Positions 39,757 through 50,000 of a DNA stretch of 64,000 nt are shown one piece after another. The translations under genes were made by a program, and so were the position numbers. Numbering within the stretch: the stretch's first letter is position 1; every line of letters begins with the position of its first letter. Origin of the DNA: Ustilago trichophora (lineage: Eukaryota > Basidiomycota > Ustilaginomycetes > Ustilaginales > Ustilaginaceae); the NCBI GenBank assembly GCA_900323505.1, contig OOIN01000002.1, positions 1,364,001-1,428,000 of the forward strand. Reading direction: 5' to 3'. The notes beneath the pieces are model-generated. The model was not told the DNA's origin and made no database searches. It worked only from the letters and a program-made list of their open reading frames with translations.

Positions 39757-41056
39757 ATCTGATGCAATTTTATAGCTGTACAAGTACGCCAAACCAATGT
39801 CAATGTCAGTGAGAGAACTTGGGATGGGTGGTTGTCGTTCGGCTGTCAGGGGTCTTTGGTGCATGCATTTCGCCGCGGACAAAGATAAAGAGCCGATGCA
39901 GTCATGTGCCTTAATTCTGGCTACAACGGTGGAAATTTTCTTGATAGGACGGAAGAGTGAGCCCCGAAACAAATGCTTTGGATTGCTAAGCCGCTTCTCT
40001 CGCTCACCGCGTGACAACACTGTACGGCATTGTACTGTGAAGCTGTCATCAGCATCTACAGTGTTTGAAAATATGTCTTTTAATGGCGAAGCACGCTCTC
40101 CTGAAGTCCACCGGAGAAATGGGAAATGCGATGTCTGGTTCCATGCCGCCGATTCGACGGCTGCCAGTAACATGATGGCTCCCATTCAGGCTGCGACTCA
40201 ACAAATCTCTCTTCGATTCTGTGAGGATACGAGGACATGACTCGAAGAAGAATTCAATGTCCACACGACATGTCGTTGAGCTTTGAGCGGCAAGCCTTGC
40301 TGATTCGCTTTTTCCGCCGGAAACGGCTACCATGCTTGTTTCCTTGTACTGTACTGTAGACCACCATCCCTGTCAGCGCCAGCACAGCTTTGCGATGGTA
40401 GCACTGTCTTTGCTATGACGATGTTGGGCGTCTGCGTGATCATAGTCGGGACCATACACAGTCATCTTTGATGATAGCACCTGCGAACAGACGACAAGCT
40501 TGGAATGCTACTTTGTCGTTGAATGGTGTTACAGAAACACGCGGTGGGAATTCGAACGCGTCGGCGCTGTTTGTGCCGAACCAGTAAAAATAAAATAAAA
40601 ATAGAATAAAATAAAATATTAAAACAAAGAAGCTGAGCTTTGACATGCAGCGCGCAAATCGGTGAGAGGGTCCAAACGACGCTGACTTTACCTCTTTGCA
40701 TTTGCGTTTGTGTAGCCGTGCTCTGCTGTGCTCTACTGTGTCGTGCTGTGCTCTGCCAAGGTCACACTCACATTCTCTTTGACAATTCCCATACACTGTC
40801 ATAGCCGTATCCGGTGCAACCTTCACAGCACCCAAACTTCGGGCTTGAATGGATTCTGCCGGCCTATATACTGTACCCGGTTGCTCTTCTTCTTTTGCGT
40901 TTCCATGCCGTCGCCATCCTTATCAACCCGGTCATCACCATCAGTCTTTCCTTTCGGTCCCTTTGGACCGACACTCTCCACTCCACCAGACGCCCCACCA
41001 CCGTCGCTAATACCGCTTTTGGATCCTGGAAAAGCCAGCGGACATGTCCAACTGAG
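39757..41056. other. intergenic region, 1.3 kb, upstream of the ABC transporter
   Basis: Contains the 5' flank of the 5S gene, a GTACTGTACTGTAG element (40346-40359), an A/T-rich tract (40586-40628), and a TATATA element at 40864-40869 before the ABC transporter. A 50-codon frame from an ATG at 40849 lies upstream of the transporter ATG. No convincing gene was found; frames around 39797-40240 look non-coding. Confidence 0.6.
40586..40628. repeat. AAAAT-type A/T-rich tract
   Basis: Irregular AAAATA/AAAATAG units forming a pure A/T stretch with one G. It stands out in an otherwise GC-rich setting. It lies about 430 bases before the ABC transporter ATG. Confidence 0.85.
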
Positions 41057-44000
41057 ATGGCGACACCCCACCAGCTGCTCATCCAGCAGCATGCTTTCTC
41101 CTATACATCACTCTCGCTCGTCTTTGATGCCTATCTTCCGGCAGCCTTCGTAGCCGCTGTGCTGCTCCTGCGCTTCTGGCCAACATCGTCGCCCTCTTCA
41201 CCTTCCTTCCTAGCCCGAGTCTTTACCTCGTTCGTCACTCCTGAAGATGTACACGAGTACGACCGTCAAGAGGCTCTAGCCCGCGAAAATGACAAGCAGG
41301 TCCGAATCGCCGCTGGACAGCCTTCCTCTAAGCCAACAGAGGGGTACGGATCCACTGTCGATCGAAAGAAGAACGATTCGAGCCCAACGGCATCGGTCTC
41401 ATACGACCAAGGCCAATCTGAGACTTCGCCTCTCCTTGGCGGCGCATCAAGATCAAGGGGCAGCGATGGGATGACTATAAAAGCAGCCAAGCAGCCTGCC
41501 CTTGTGCAATTCGGTCTGTCTCTCGTCAACGTCTTCCATTTGCTAGCATGGATTGCCGTCTTCGTCTTCGCCTCTTTAAGCATCAATGTCGCCGATCGCA
41601 TCAGCGCCGAGGCTGGCTTCCAGAATGTTCACGGTCTCCAGCTTGCAGCCGCTCTGCAGATTGTCGGCTGGGCATGGGCAGTAATGTCGTCCATCTTCTT
41701 CCCATCCCCTACACCCCCTTACGCACTGCTTGTCTTCTACTCACTACAGTTAATAGGCTCATCCGTGTCTGCCTACCATTCGCTATTCAGCGTCCCTCAT
41801 CCGCCCTTTTCACCTCCACACCGCAGCGAACTGGCTGCTCCACTCTTCAGTCTTCTGTCCTTCGGTCTCACTCTGGCCGCATCTTCGCTCATCATGAGCT
41901 TGCCTCTTCAAGTGTACGACCTCAACCCACAGCATGACCGCAACGGCTATCCGCCACCCCTCGAAGATTACTGCTCCCTCTGGCAGTGGATCAGCTTCTC
42001 TTGGCTCAACCCCATCATCAACACCGCCTTGGCTCGTCCGTTGGAAGAGACCGACGTTTCACAGCTCAGCAAACTCTCCAAATCTCAGGTGTTGCTCAAC
42101 AACATGCGCCGCATTCAAAGAGCGGATACGGAAAAGTACGAAATCGCCAAAGCCCAAGTCGAATCGGCATCGCCTGCAGAAAGAAAGCGTGCTGCTGCCA
42201 AAGCAGACAAGAACAAGCCCAACATCGTGCGCCAGATCTTCTGGATGAACTCGAGGGATCTCGCTCTCGACTTTATCCTCACCATCATCTCATATACCTT
42301 GGCATACGCTAGTCCTTTCTTCCTGAGGCAGATTCTGGACGCGCTTCAGACCAGCGTGGAGCCGCAACAGGTCCTCAAAGCCCACGATTTCGCAACATGG
42401 CGCATCTCGGATGCCAACCAAGGAACGTTTCAGCTCTACGCATCACCCGTCCTCAGCGCTTTCACTTTCAACAAACACGATACGATTGATCCCGCAAAGA
42501 AGCGAGCCTTTCTTTTCGCGATATTTGCGCTGCTGGCTTCGGTCATCAAGACCCAGACTGACCTGCAGCACTTGTACTACAGCCGACGTGCTGGTGTTCG
42601 TATCAAGTCCGAGCTCACTTTGGCTATCTACGACAAGGCTCTCCGACGCAAAGATATCTCTGGATCCCTTCAGAACGCCACATCGACGGCCGAGCCCGAC
42701 GCCAACCCCGACAAGGCCAAGTCCAAGGACGCAGATAAGTCGACCAAGGAGGTCGAACACGCCAAGAAGGCAGCCAAAGAGGAAGATGACAAGAGCGCCG
42801 CGAGTGTCGGCAAGGTTGTCAATCTCATGGCGTCCGATGCCAACTCGATCTCGATGACAGTCACTGCCCTTTACATGGGTTACTCGGCACCCCTGGAACT
42901 GGCCATTGCGACAACCTTCTTGTACAAGCTGCTTGGCTGGTCTGCTTTTGTCGGTGTGGGTCCCGCTCTCATCTTGATGCCCATTCAACAGCGATTCACC
43001 ATGATGTCGTTTGCAAACAACAAAGAGCTGCTCAAAGCCAGGGATAGACGTATCACTACCCTCAACGAGCTCGTCTCTTCGATTCGCTTCATCAAGTTCT
43101 TTGCCTGGGAGCGAGGTTGGTCGCAGCGCATCCTGCGGGCTCGAAGCGAAGAGGTCAAATGGCTCTATCGCAGTGCCTGGATCGGATTCGGCCTTATTGC
43201 GTCCTTCACGTTGGTTCCTCTTACCTTTGGTCTCACCGCTTTCATCTCCTATACCCTGATTGAAGGGAAGCATCTTGATGTTGCGACTGGTTTCACCGCT
43301 ATCGCACTCTTCGGCATGCTGAGAAACCCACTGGGTGTACTGCCCATGATCCTCAACATGATCTTCCAAGCCAAAGTCTCCATGGACCGGATTGATGTCT
43401 TCCTGCACGAGGATGAAGTTCCTGAGTGGGTGGTCAAGAATGCCGATAATCATGCAGCCCAGGCCCTCGAGATCAGCGACGCAGAGAAAGATCGAACCAT
43501 CAGTTTGGACGGCGCCACACTCCGATGGCACACGGGCAAGGCTGCCGGCAAATTTGACCAGTCCACTGTCGTCAAGCGCTCCTTCTTGTCCTCGCTGAAG
43601 TTCTGGAAGAAGAAGCAGGCTTCTGCCCCTGCGCGCCCTGAGGAGAGCGTCGATGCTGAAAACCATCAGGAAGAGGTCGAGCCATTCCACCTTACCGCGC
43701 TGGACTTCCGACCTCCTGCTGGCAAGATGACTCTGGTTTGTGGTCCCACCGGATCGGGCAAGTCTTCCCTCCTTTCAGCTATACTCGGTGAGATGGAGCT
43801 TCTCGAGGGTTCGATCACCCTGCCAAAGCGTCCTCTGCAGTTGCTCAGCGGAGGTGTTGCTTACTGCTCGCAGACTGCCTGGCTCGAAACGATGAGCATC
43901 CGAGACAACATTGTTTTCGGACAGTACTTTGACCAGGAACGCTATGACAAGGTGCTCGACTGCTGCTGTCTCAAGCCGGACCTCAAGACGTTCCCGGAAG

Positions 44001-46468
44001 GTGACCAGACCGAGATCGGTGAGAACGGAGTTTCGCTTTCTGGTGGTCAGAAGGCACGCGTCGCGCTGGCGCGTGCCGTGTATTCGCGCTCTCCAGTTCT
44101 GATCCTAGACGATGTTCTGGCAGCTGTCGACTCGCACACCGCACGAAGACTGGTTGATGAGTGCCTCCGTGGTGACTTGGTCAAGGGCAGAACAGTCGTC
44201 TTGGTCACACATCACGTTGAAGCTGTGCTTGGCCATGTCGCGCATGTTGTCATGCTCGACGGCGGTCGCATTCGAGCAAGCGGTTCGCCGGCCCAGCTTA
44301 AGGCGGAAGGTCTTCTGTCCGTGCTGATGTCGGAATCGAGTCTCTCGGACGATAAAGGCAAGCAAGCAGCCAAAGATCAGCTTGTCGAGGAAGCAGCCAA
44401 GGAGGCTGCTGTCGAAGCACAGGTTCAGGCTCAGACCGAGGAGGGAAGCAAGGCCAAGGCAGACTCTGCTCCTGCTGCCTCGGGTCATGGCAAGCTGGTG
44501 ACCGCAGAAGGCAAGTCCACTGGTCGTGTCAAGCGCGAGATTTACCTTATGTACCTGTCGGCCTTCGGATGGTTTGCGGTGGCGCTGGTGCTCTTTAGCA
44601 TCATGTGGTCACGTTCGGCGGATGTCCTCGAAAAGTATTGGCTTTCCTACTGGGGCAACGCTTACCAGCGCGGCCCTGATGACGATGCACACAGCCGATT
44701 CCCGAACCCTGGTGTCAATGTGTCTCCCTACGTGGCGATTTATGCCGGCATTCTGCTTTTTGGATATGTTGGCGGTAACCTGGCGAACCTGGTGACTGGT
44801 ATTTGGGGCGTTGCAGCGAGCCAGAAGCTCTTCCGAAGGATGTTGGCAACTGTTGTGCGATCTCCGACGCGCTTCTTTGACCAGACGCCAACGGGCCGAA
44901 TTCTCAACCGATTCACGAAGGATGTCGAGACCGTAGACACCACTCTCTCCGGCAACATTCGTATGCTCGTCCTCTTCACGGCTGGCTCGTTATTTGCCAT
45001 GCTGACCATGTTCATCACCGTGCCGACTTTTATTCCTTTCCTTCTGATGCTGACATACGCCTACTACCGTACGGCCGTATCGTACGTCTCGGCAGCTCGG
45101 GACTTGCGTCGACTCGAGTCGGTTACGCGCTCGCCCATTTTCCAGTCCTTCTCTGAGGTGCTCAACGGCATCGCTACAGTCCGAGCATTTGGTGCGCAGG
45201 AACGTTTCTTGGAAACCCTCTTCCGCCGACTCGATGCCACACAGAGCTGCTACAACCTATTTTGGATGGCCAACCGATGGCTCATGCTTCGATTCGATCT
45301 AATGGGCGCCTTTACCGTATTCGGCGCTTCCGTGCTGGCACTGGTGGGTGGCATCGATGCAGGTCTGGCAGGTATCGCCATCACACAGGCTCAGGTGTTC
45401 GTGCTGGCCATGTACTGGCTCTGCCGCTGCTGGACTGGATTCGAGATGGATCTCAACTCTGTAGAAAGGATGCACGAGTATCTTGGACTTGCACAGGAAC
45501 CCCCAGCGATCATCGAAGACAACCGTCCGCCTCCTCACTGGCCGTCCAAGACTGACAGCCGCGGTATTCAGGTCGAAAATCTTGTGCTTAAGTATGCACC
45601 CGATCTCGACCCTGTGCTACGAGGAGTCGATTTCAACATCGCCGCTGGTGAGAAGGTTGGGTTGGTGGGGAGGACAGGCTCGGGCAAGAGTACGCTCGCG
45701 CTCGCCTTCTTCCGCTTTGTCGAGTTCGACCAGGGATCGATTGTCATTGATGGAGTCGATATCAGCAAGATTGGTCTCGAGGACCTGAGAAGTCGGCTAA
45801 CCATTATTCCGCAAGATCCGGTTCTGTTCAGCGGCACTATCCGTGAGAATTTGGATCCGTTCAACGAGCGATCGGATGAAGAGTGTCTGCTTGCTTTGCG
45901 CAGAGTAAACCTCAGGACGAGCCCGATTAATACTGCTGCGCCTAGCATGTTGCCAAGTCGAGCGGGTTCGATCCATGAAGCTCCGATGGAGTTCAATGTT
46001 TCTTCGTCGTCTTCGACCGCTGTCAACTCCGTATTGCCGACTGGAAACGGGTCGGGAAGCACCATCTTTACTCTGGATACCAAGGTCTCGGAAGGCGGTA
46101 GCAACTTCTCGCAAGGTCAACGGCAACTCATCTCGATGGCTCGCGCTTTGCTCCGCTCGACGTCGATTATCTTTATGGACGAAGCCACGGCCTCAGTTGA
46201 TTTCGAGACGGATACGCAGATCCAACGAACCCTGCGTTCACCTTTGGATGCAGATGCACGTCACAAGACGACGATCATCACCATCGCCCACAGGCTCAAG
46301 ACTATCATTGACTACGACAGAATCTTGGTGATGGATAAAGGTGTGATTGCAGAGAATGACTCTCCGGCGAAATTGTTGGAGAAGAAGGGAATTTTCTATG
46401 AGATGTGCAGGAAGACGGGAGAGTACGAGGAGCTCGAGATGCTCGCTAGGATTGCCGATAACAAGTAA
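41057..46468 (+). CDS. ABCC/MRP-type full-length ABC transporter
   Basis: Protein of 1803 residues. An N-terminal set of about five membrane helices (TMD0) is followed by two transmembrane domains, each with an ATP-binding domain. NBD1 has GPTGSGKSS (K902), LSGGQKARVALARA and LILDDVLAAVD, where Asp replaces the catalytic Glu, as is usual in ABCC proteins. NBD2 has GRTGSGKST (K1544), IIPQDPVLFSGTIRENLDP, FSQGQRQ and FMDEATASVD with an intact Glu. Charged linkers occur inside TMD1 and after NBD1, and NBD2 has a Ser-rich insertion before its signature. The layout resembles fungal Ybt1/Nft1-type vacuolar exporters of conjugates or organic anions; the substrate is unknown. The ATG at 41057 is the first in frame; upstream only a GTG at 40814 continues it. 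Confidence 0.93.
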   Translation: MATPHQLLIQQHAFSYTSLSLVFDAYLPAAFVAAVLLLRFWPTSSPSSPSFLARVFTSFVTPEDVHEYDRQEALARENDKQVRIAAGQPSSKPTEGYGSTVDRKKNDSSPTASVSYDQGQSETSPLLGGASRSRGSDGMTIKAAKQPALVQFGLSLVNVFHLLAWIAVFVFASLSINVADRISAEAGFQNVHGLQLAAALQIVGWAWAVMSSIFFPSPTPPYALLVFYSLQLIGSSVSAYHSLFSVPHPPFSPPHRSELAAPLFSLLSFGLTLAASSLIMSLPLQVYDLNPQHDRNGYPPPLEDYCSLWQWISFSWLNPIINTALARPLEETDVSQLSKLSKSQVLLNNMRRIQRADTEKYEIAKAQVESASPAERKRAAAKADKNKPNIVRQIFWMNSRDLALDFILTIISYTLAYASPFFLRQILDALQTSVEPQQVLKAHDFATWRISDANQGTFQLYASPVLSAFTFNKHDTIDPAKKRAFLFAIFALLASVIKTQTDLQHLYYSRRAGVRIKSELTLAIYDKALRRKDISGSLQNATSTAEPDANPDKAKSKDADKSTKEVEHAKKAAKEEDDKSAASVGKVVNLMASDANSISMTVTALYMGYSAPLELAIATTFLYKLLGWSAFVGVGPALILMPIQQRFTMMSFANNKELLKARDRRITTLNELVSSIRFIKFFAWERGWSQRILRARSEEVKWLYRSAWIGFGLIASFTLVPLTFGLTAFISYTLIEGKHLDVATGFTAIALFGMLRNPLGVLPMILNMIFQAKVSMDRIDVFLHEDEVPEWVVKNADNHAAQALEISDAEKDRTISLDGATLRWHTGKAAGKFDQSTVVKRSFLSSLKFWKKKQASAPARPEESVDAENHQEEVEPFHLTALDFRPPAGKMTLVCGPTGSGKSSLLSAILGEMELLEGSITLPKRPLQLLSGGVAYCSQTAWLETMSIRDNIVFGQYFDQERYDKVLDCCCLKPDLKTFPEGDQTEIGENGVSLSGGQKARVALARAVYSRSPVLILDDVLAAVDSHTARRLVDECLRGDLVKGRTVVLVTHHVEAVLGHVAHVVMLDGGRIRASGSPAQLKAEGLLSVLMSESSLSDDKGKQAAKDQLVEEAAKEAAVEAQVQAQTEEGSKAKADSAPAASGHGKLVTAEGKSTGRVKREIYLMYLSAFGWFAVALVLFSIMWSRSADVLEKYWLSYWGNAYQRGPDDDAHSRFPNPGVNVSPYVAIYAGILLFGYVGGNLANLVTGIWGVAASQKLFRRMLATVVRSPTRFFDQTPTGRILNRFTKDVETVDTTLSGNIRMLVLFTAGSLFAMLTMFITVPTFIPFLLMLTYAYYRTAVSYVSAARDLRRLESVTRSPIFQSFSEVLNGIATVRAFGAQERFLETLFRRLDATQSCYNLFWMANRWLMLRFDLMGAFTVFGASVLALVGGIDAGLAGIAITQAQVFVLAMYWLCRCWTGFEMDLNSVERMHEYLGLAQEPPAIIEDNRPPPHWPSKTDSRGIQVENLVLKYAPDLDPVLRGVDFNIAAGEKVGLVGRTGSGKSTLALAFFRFVEFDQGSIVIDGVDISKIGLEDLRSRLTIIPQDPVLFSGTIRENLDPFNERSDEECLLALRRVNLRTSPINTAAPSMLPSRAGSIHEAPMEFNVSSSSSTAVNSVLPTGNGSGSTIFTLDTKVSEGGSNFSQGQRQLISMARALLRSTSIIFMDEATASVDFETDTQIQRTLRSPLDADARHKTTIITIAHRLKTIIDYDRILVMDKGVIAENDSPAKLLEKKGIFYEMCRKTGEYEELEMLARIADNK

Positions 46469-47009
46469 ATTTCTCACGTCACTTGTCTGACGATACATCG
46501 AAAGAACGGATTCGCTTCGGATGCATGCATGATGTGCACTGTGAGTTTGTGATGTTAGGAAGTGTGAGCTAGTTCATCAAAGTGAAGTGTTGTTCTACGG
46601 ACATTTGTTTTCTCGGAAACCGGAATTTCAAGGAGGCGATTTTTGTGTATGCACGCAGCAGAGCATCGTGTTGAACTCGGCCAGGGAAACGCGCTGCGCG
46701 AGAGACTTCCACCGTTTGTCATCAGCTCTGCTCGTGATGGTTTGGTTTGCTTAGACGACACCGTTGACACTCCACATTTTCGGCTCTCCATCACCACAGA
46801 CAACCCGAACAGCTATTGCAACGAACAATTAGGCTACTGAAAGCCATTAGGTTGCCTTATTTGCCAGTAGCCTATCGACCACTTGCACGACCCAAGTACC
46901 ATTCTTTATCAGGAGATCTCGACACTTTCATCTCGCTCCCACCATGGGTGAAACAATCTAGGCAGACTCTCTTTCATGCTTCCACGGCCGCACGGTGCAT
47001 GGAAATATC
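46469..47009. other. intergenic region, 0.5 kb
   Basis: 3' flank of the ABC transporter and promoter of the SLADLYN-repeat gene. No gene, TATA box or repeat stands out. Confidence 0.6.
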
Positions 47010-50000
47010 ATGCCTCTCTACACCGCTTCTTCGCCACCCATTATGACGAATGCTCATGCGAGCTCGTCCAGAGTCGTCCACCGCACGAGCAACACCAGTG
47101 TGGGTCAGTCTCTTGCTGACCTGTACAACTCTCGACATGCACAAGAATCTGCAGGTCCATCTTCAAAACGTGGTGGCTCCAGTAGCTCATTGGCCGATCT
47201 CTACAATAAGCGTCACGATAACGAGAGGAGGAGAGAGCAGACTTCTTCCAGCTCCTTAGCTGATGTATATAACAAGAGGCACGACGAGGAGGGTCGAAAG
47301 GAGAAGCTGACGTCTTCTACGTCGTTGGCAGATTTATACAATCGGCGGTATGATGATGAGCTGCAGCTGAGCGGGGAAGACGATGATGTGCAAGAAATCA
47401 TTCCAACCGTGCAGCACCAGGTGAGGACGGGGACTTCAGCTATTGTCCAAGCGAAGAGGTCCCAACGGGCTGTTTCGCTCGAAATAAGTGATGACGAGAC
47501 TCCAGAACCTCAAAGTACGCATGCGAGCGATCTCGATGAGCTCGAAGAGGAGGAGGATAATTTTGACGTCGACTCTACCCCTCTACGCGATGATCAGCAT
47601 CAAAATCCATCGAGAAGCCTATCTATTGCCTCACTTTCAGATCGACCTGAAGTGGTGTATGTGCACCGTCAGTCCATTCCGCGAAGGGGCGCACTGGGAG
47701 CTTCTGCCACACGGTTAACTCGGGAAAGTGACGATGAGGCGGATTTACAAGCGACTCCCGAGCCCGAGTTGCCAAGCGGTTCAGCAAACTCGGATCCAGC
47801 TCTCGCACGTCCGCACGCTTCATCTTCGAAGCTGATGATACATTCTACGAGCGACTCGCTTGGGTCCAAATCTGGTACGTCAACACCGCCCATCGCACCC
47901 CATCATCGGAAGGGGACAAGCGCCCCGCAGGCTTTGCTGGGTAGCACACAGGGTAGCACACAGGATGAAGAGTCGATGAATTCTTTGCTCCGCTTTGACT
48001 CGGAGCATCAAGAGACCGCTGATGGGCAGCAATCGGATCGAGTGATGACGGGACCATCAGACGACATTGTGTTTATCAGCGATTCGTCCTTTGATCAACC
48101 ACCAAGAAGTGCCACACCACCTCAACAGCGCTCCCAGAGCCCCAACTTGCAGCCGTCGTCCACTCGAAGCAACTCGGAGCCCTGGTCATCGACTGAAGGC
48201 GACGCACTGGTCGTATTGCCCTCGGCGGCTCAGCCGATGCGTGAGAAACTTGCGGAACAAACCGATTCTCGCTCTGCTTCGGAATCCCGTTCGTCTCCCG
48301 AGTTGCATCACACTTCGCCTCTTGCAGGAGGCTTGCACTCCGAACTAGAGCAAGGTGCTGTTTCCGACGGTGACCCCGACACGCCCATTATCACGGACGC
48401 GAGGATCAAAGACGTCCGCGCGGTCGAGTCGAGCGCCGGTGCTACACCGGGAGACGCTTCAGACAGCGACGCTCAGCGAATCAGATATCCGAGACGCGCT
48501 CGCAACGTTACCGATTACAACGTCAAGCGCGCTTTCGAAAGATATGAGCAAGAACAGAGCCTCGAAGCGCATCCCGCCGCTTCGGTTGCTATTGGCATCG
48601 CACCCGCCGTGAAGCGCAAAAAGACACTGCTGCCTGAAGAGATTGCGCCGCCGGAATTTTTGGACGCTCTGCGGACCCTTGGTTCCAACAAAGCGGCAAG
48701 TGTTGAAGGACCGCACGCTTCTTTCACTGAATTTCTAGTGGCGAAGGCAAAAACAGACTCTGGCGTTGCTGCTGCATCCGCTTCTGCCATTCCTCTCACT
48801 CGTAGTCACGAATCCCGAAGGATCCTTACCGAGGATGAAGCTCAAACAATTCCGCAACTCCATTTCGGCCCCACATCGTTCCTCAACATCACCGTCAATA
48901 CAGAAGACCGAGGCAGCCTGTATCAGCTCAAACCCCGCACACGACGATGGCTCGGCCTTAGCGGACCTGGCCCTCTCCAACTCACCGAGGACAACGCTGA
49001 GGAAGAGCCCGTCACTCCACCCCGAGTGAACAATCGCACACCGCTGAATCTTAAGCTTAAAGATCTTATCACTTCGCACCTCGACGAAGAAAGTCACACC
49101 GCATCCTCGCTTCGCAGAGCATTTGGGCTTCACGAAGGGGACGGAGCGGGACTCATTGGTCGTCCTCGTACTTCAGAAACGCTCGAAAGTGCAGCTCGCC
49201 ATCTTCGCCTCGGGCGCGCATACAAGCAACCCCTTCCAGACACATTGCGTGTGTTTGCGGACATGGAACATGCCGAGTCTGTTCGTCTCGAGGAGTACAT
49301 TCCAGAGATCCAGCGCATGGCCGAGGAGGCAAAAGCCCGCGAGCAGGGTCGAATTCTCGTGGAAGTGCAGAACAACGAATGGATCCATACTCAGTTCGAC
49401 AGTGCGGGCAGGAAGCGATTCGTCAAGGTCCGCCCCTTTATGGGCGGAGAGATGAGAATCTACTTTGATCTTAGGCAAAGTAGCCCGGTGTTGCCAGAGC
49501 AGGACAGTCAGGGGTTCGAGGTTGTAAAGATCGTCAGTCCGCGGAAGAGTCCGTTTGGGTCGAGACGTGCAAGTGCTCCTTCAGCAAGGGGTGAGAGTGA
49601 TGTTGAGGAGATGGAGGAGGATGTGTTTCAAACCGGTCCAGTCCAGGCTGCAGGAAGTGGAGATGCGGCGAGGTCATCAGATATCTTACAGCACAATATC
49701 CCACCAGCACGCCAAGAGGCCCTTGCCCCGCAAGCTTGGGAAAATGTGTCTCGTACAGAAATCCAGCCGGCAATGACAAGGCGAATTGAGCCCCAAGCTT
49801 CGCCAAAGAAGGTCATCGAGCCACAAGCTAGGGTTGAGAAGCCCCTCCCGCCTCCGCCTCCGGCTCCAAAGGCCGCGGAGCTTCAGCCAGCACCATCCAA
49901 ACTCAAACCCGCAGCAGCCATCAGTACTGCTTCGTCGTCGTCATCGAACCCCAGGTATGCAGCATCGACATGCGCATCTTCAAAGTCAAAAGCATCCGTT

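Noticed and set aside
39508..40185. Minus-strand frame of 225 codons
   Set aside because: It runs through the 5S rRNA gene and has no protein family features.
40530..40590. tRNA-like B-box (ATTCGAAC) near an A/T-rich tract
   Set aside because: No 5-bp T-stem can be formed around the loop on either strand, and no acceptor or anticodon arm was found.
40814..41056. N-terminal extension of the ABC transporter from a GTG
   Set aside because: There is no ATG in this part; it contains a TATA-like element and reads as promoter or leader.
42443..43690. Antisense frame of 415 codons inside the ABC transporter
   Set aside because: It lies wholly inside a well-supported gene on the other strand and has no family match. 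Long antisense frames are common in GC-rich codon usage.
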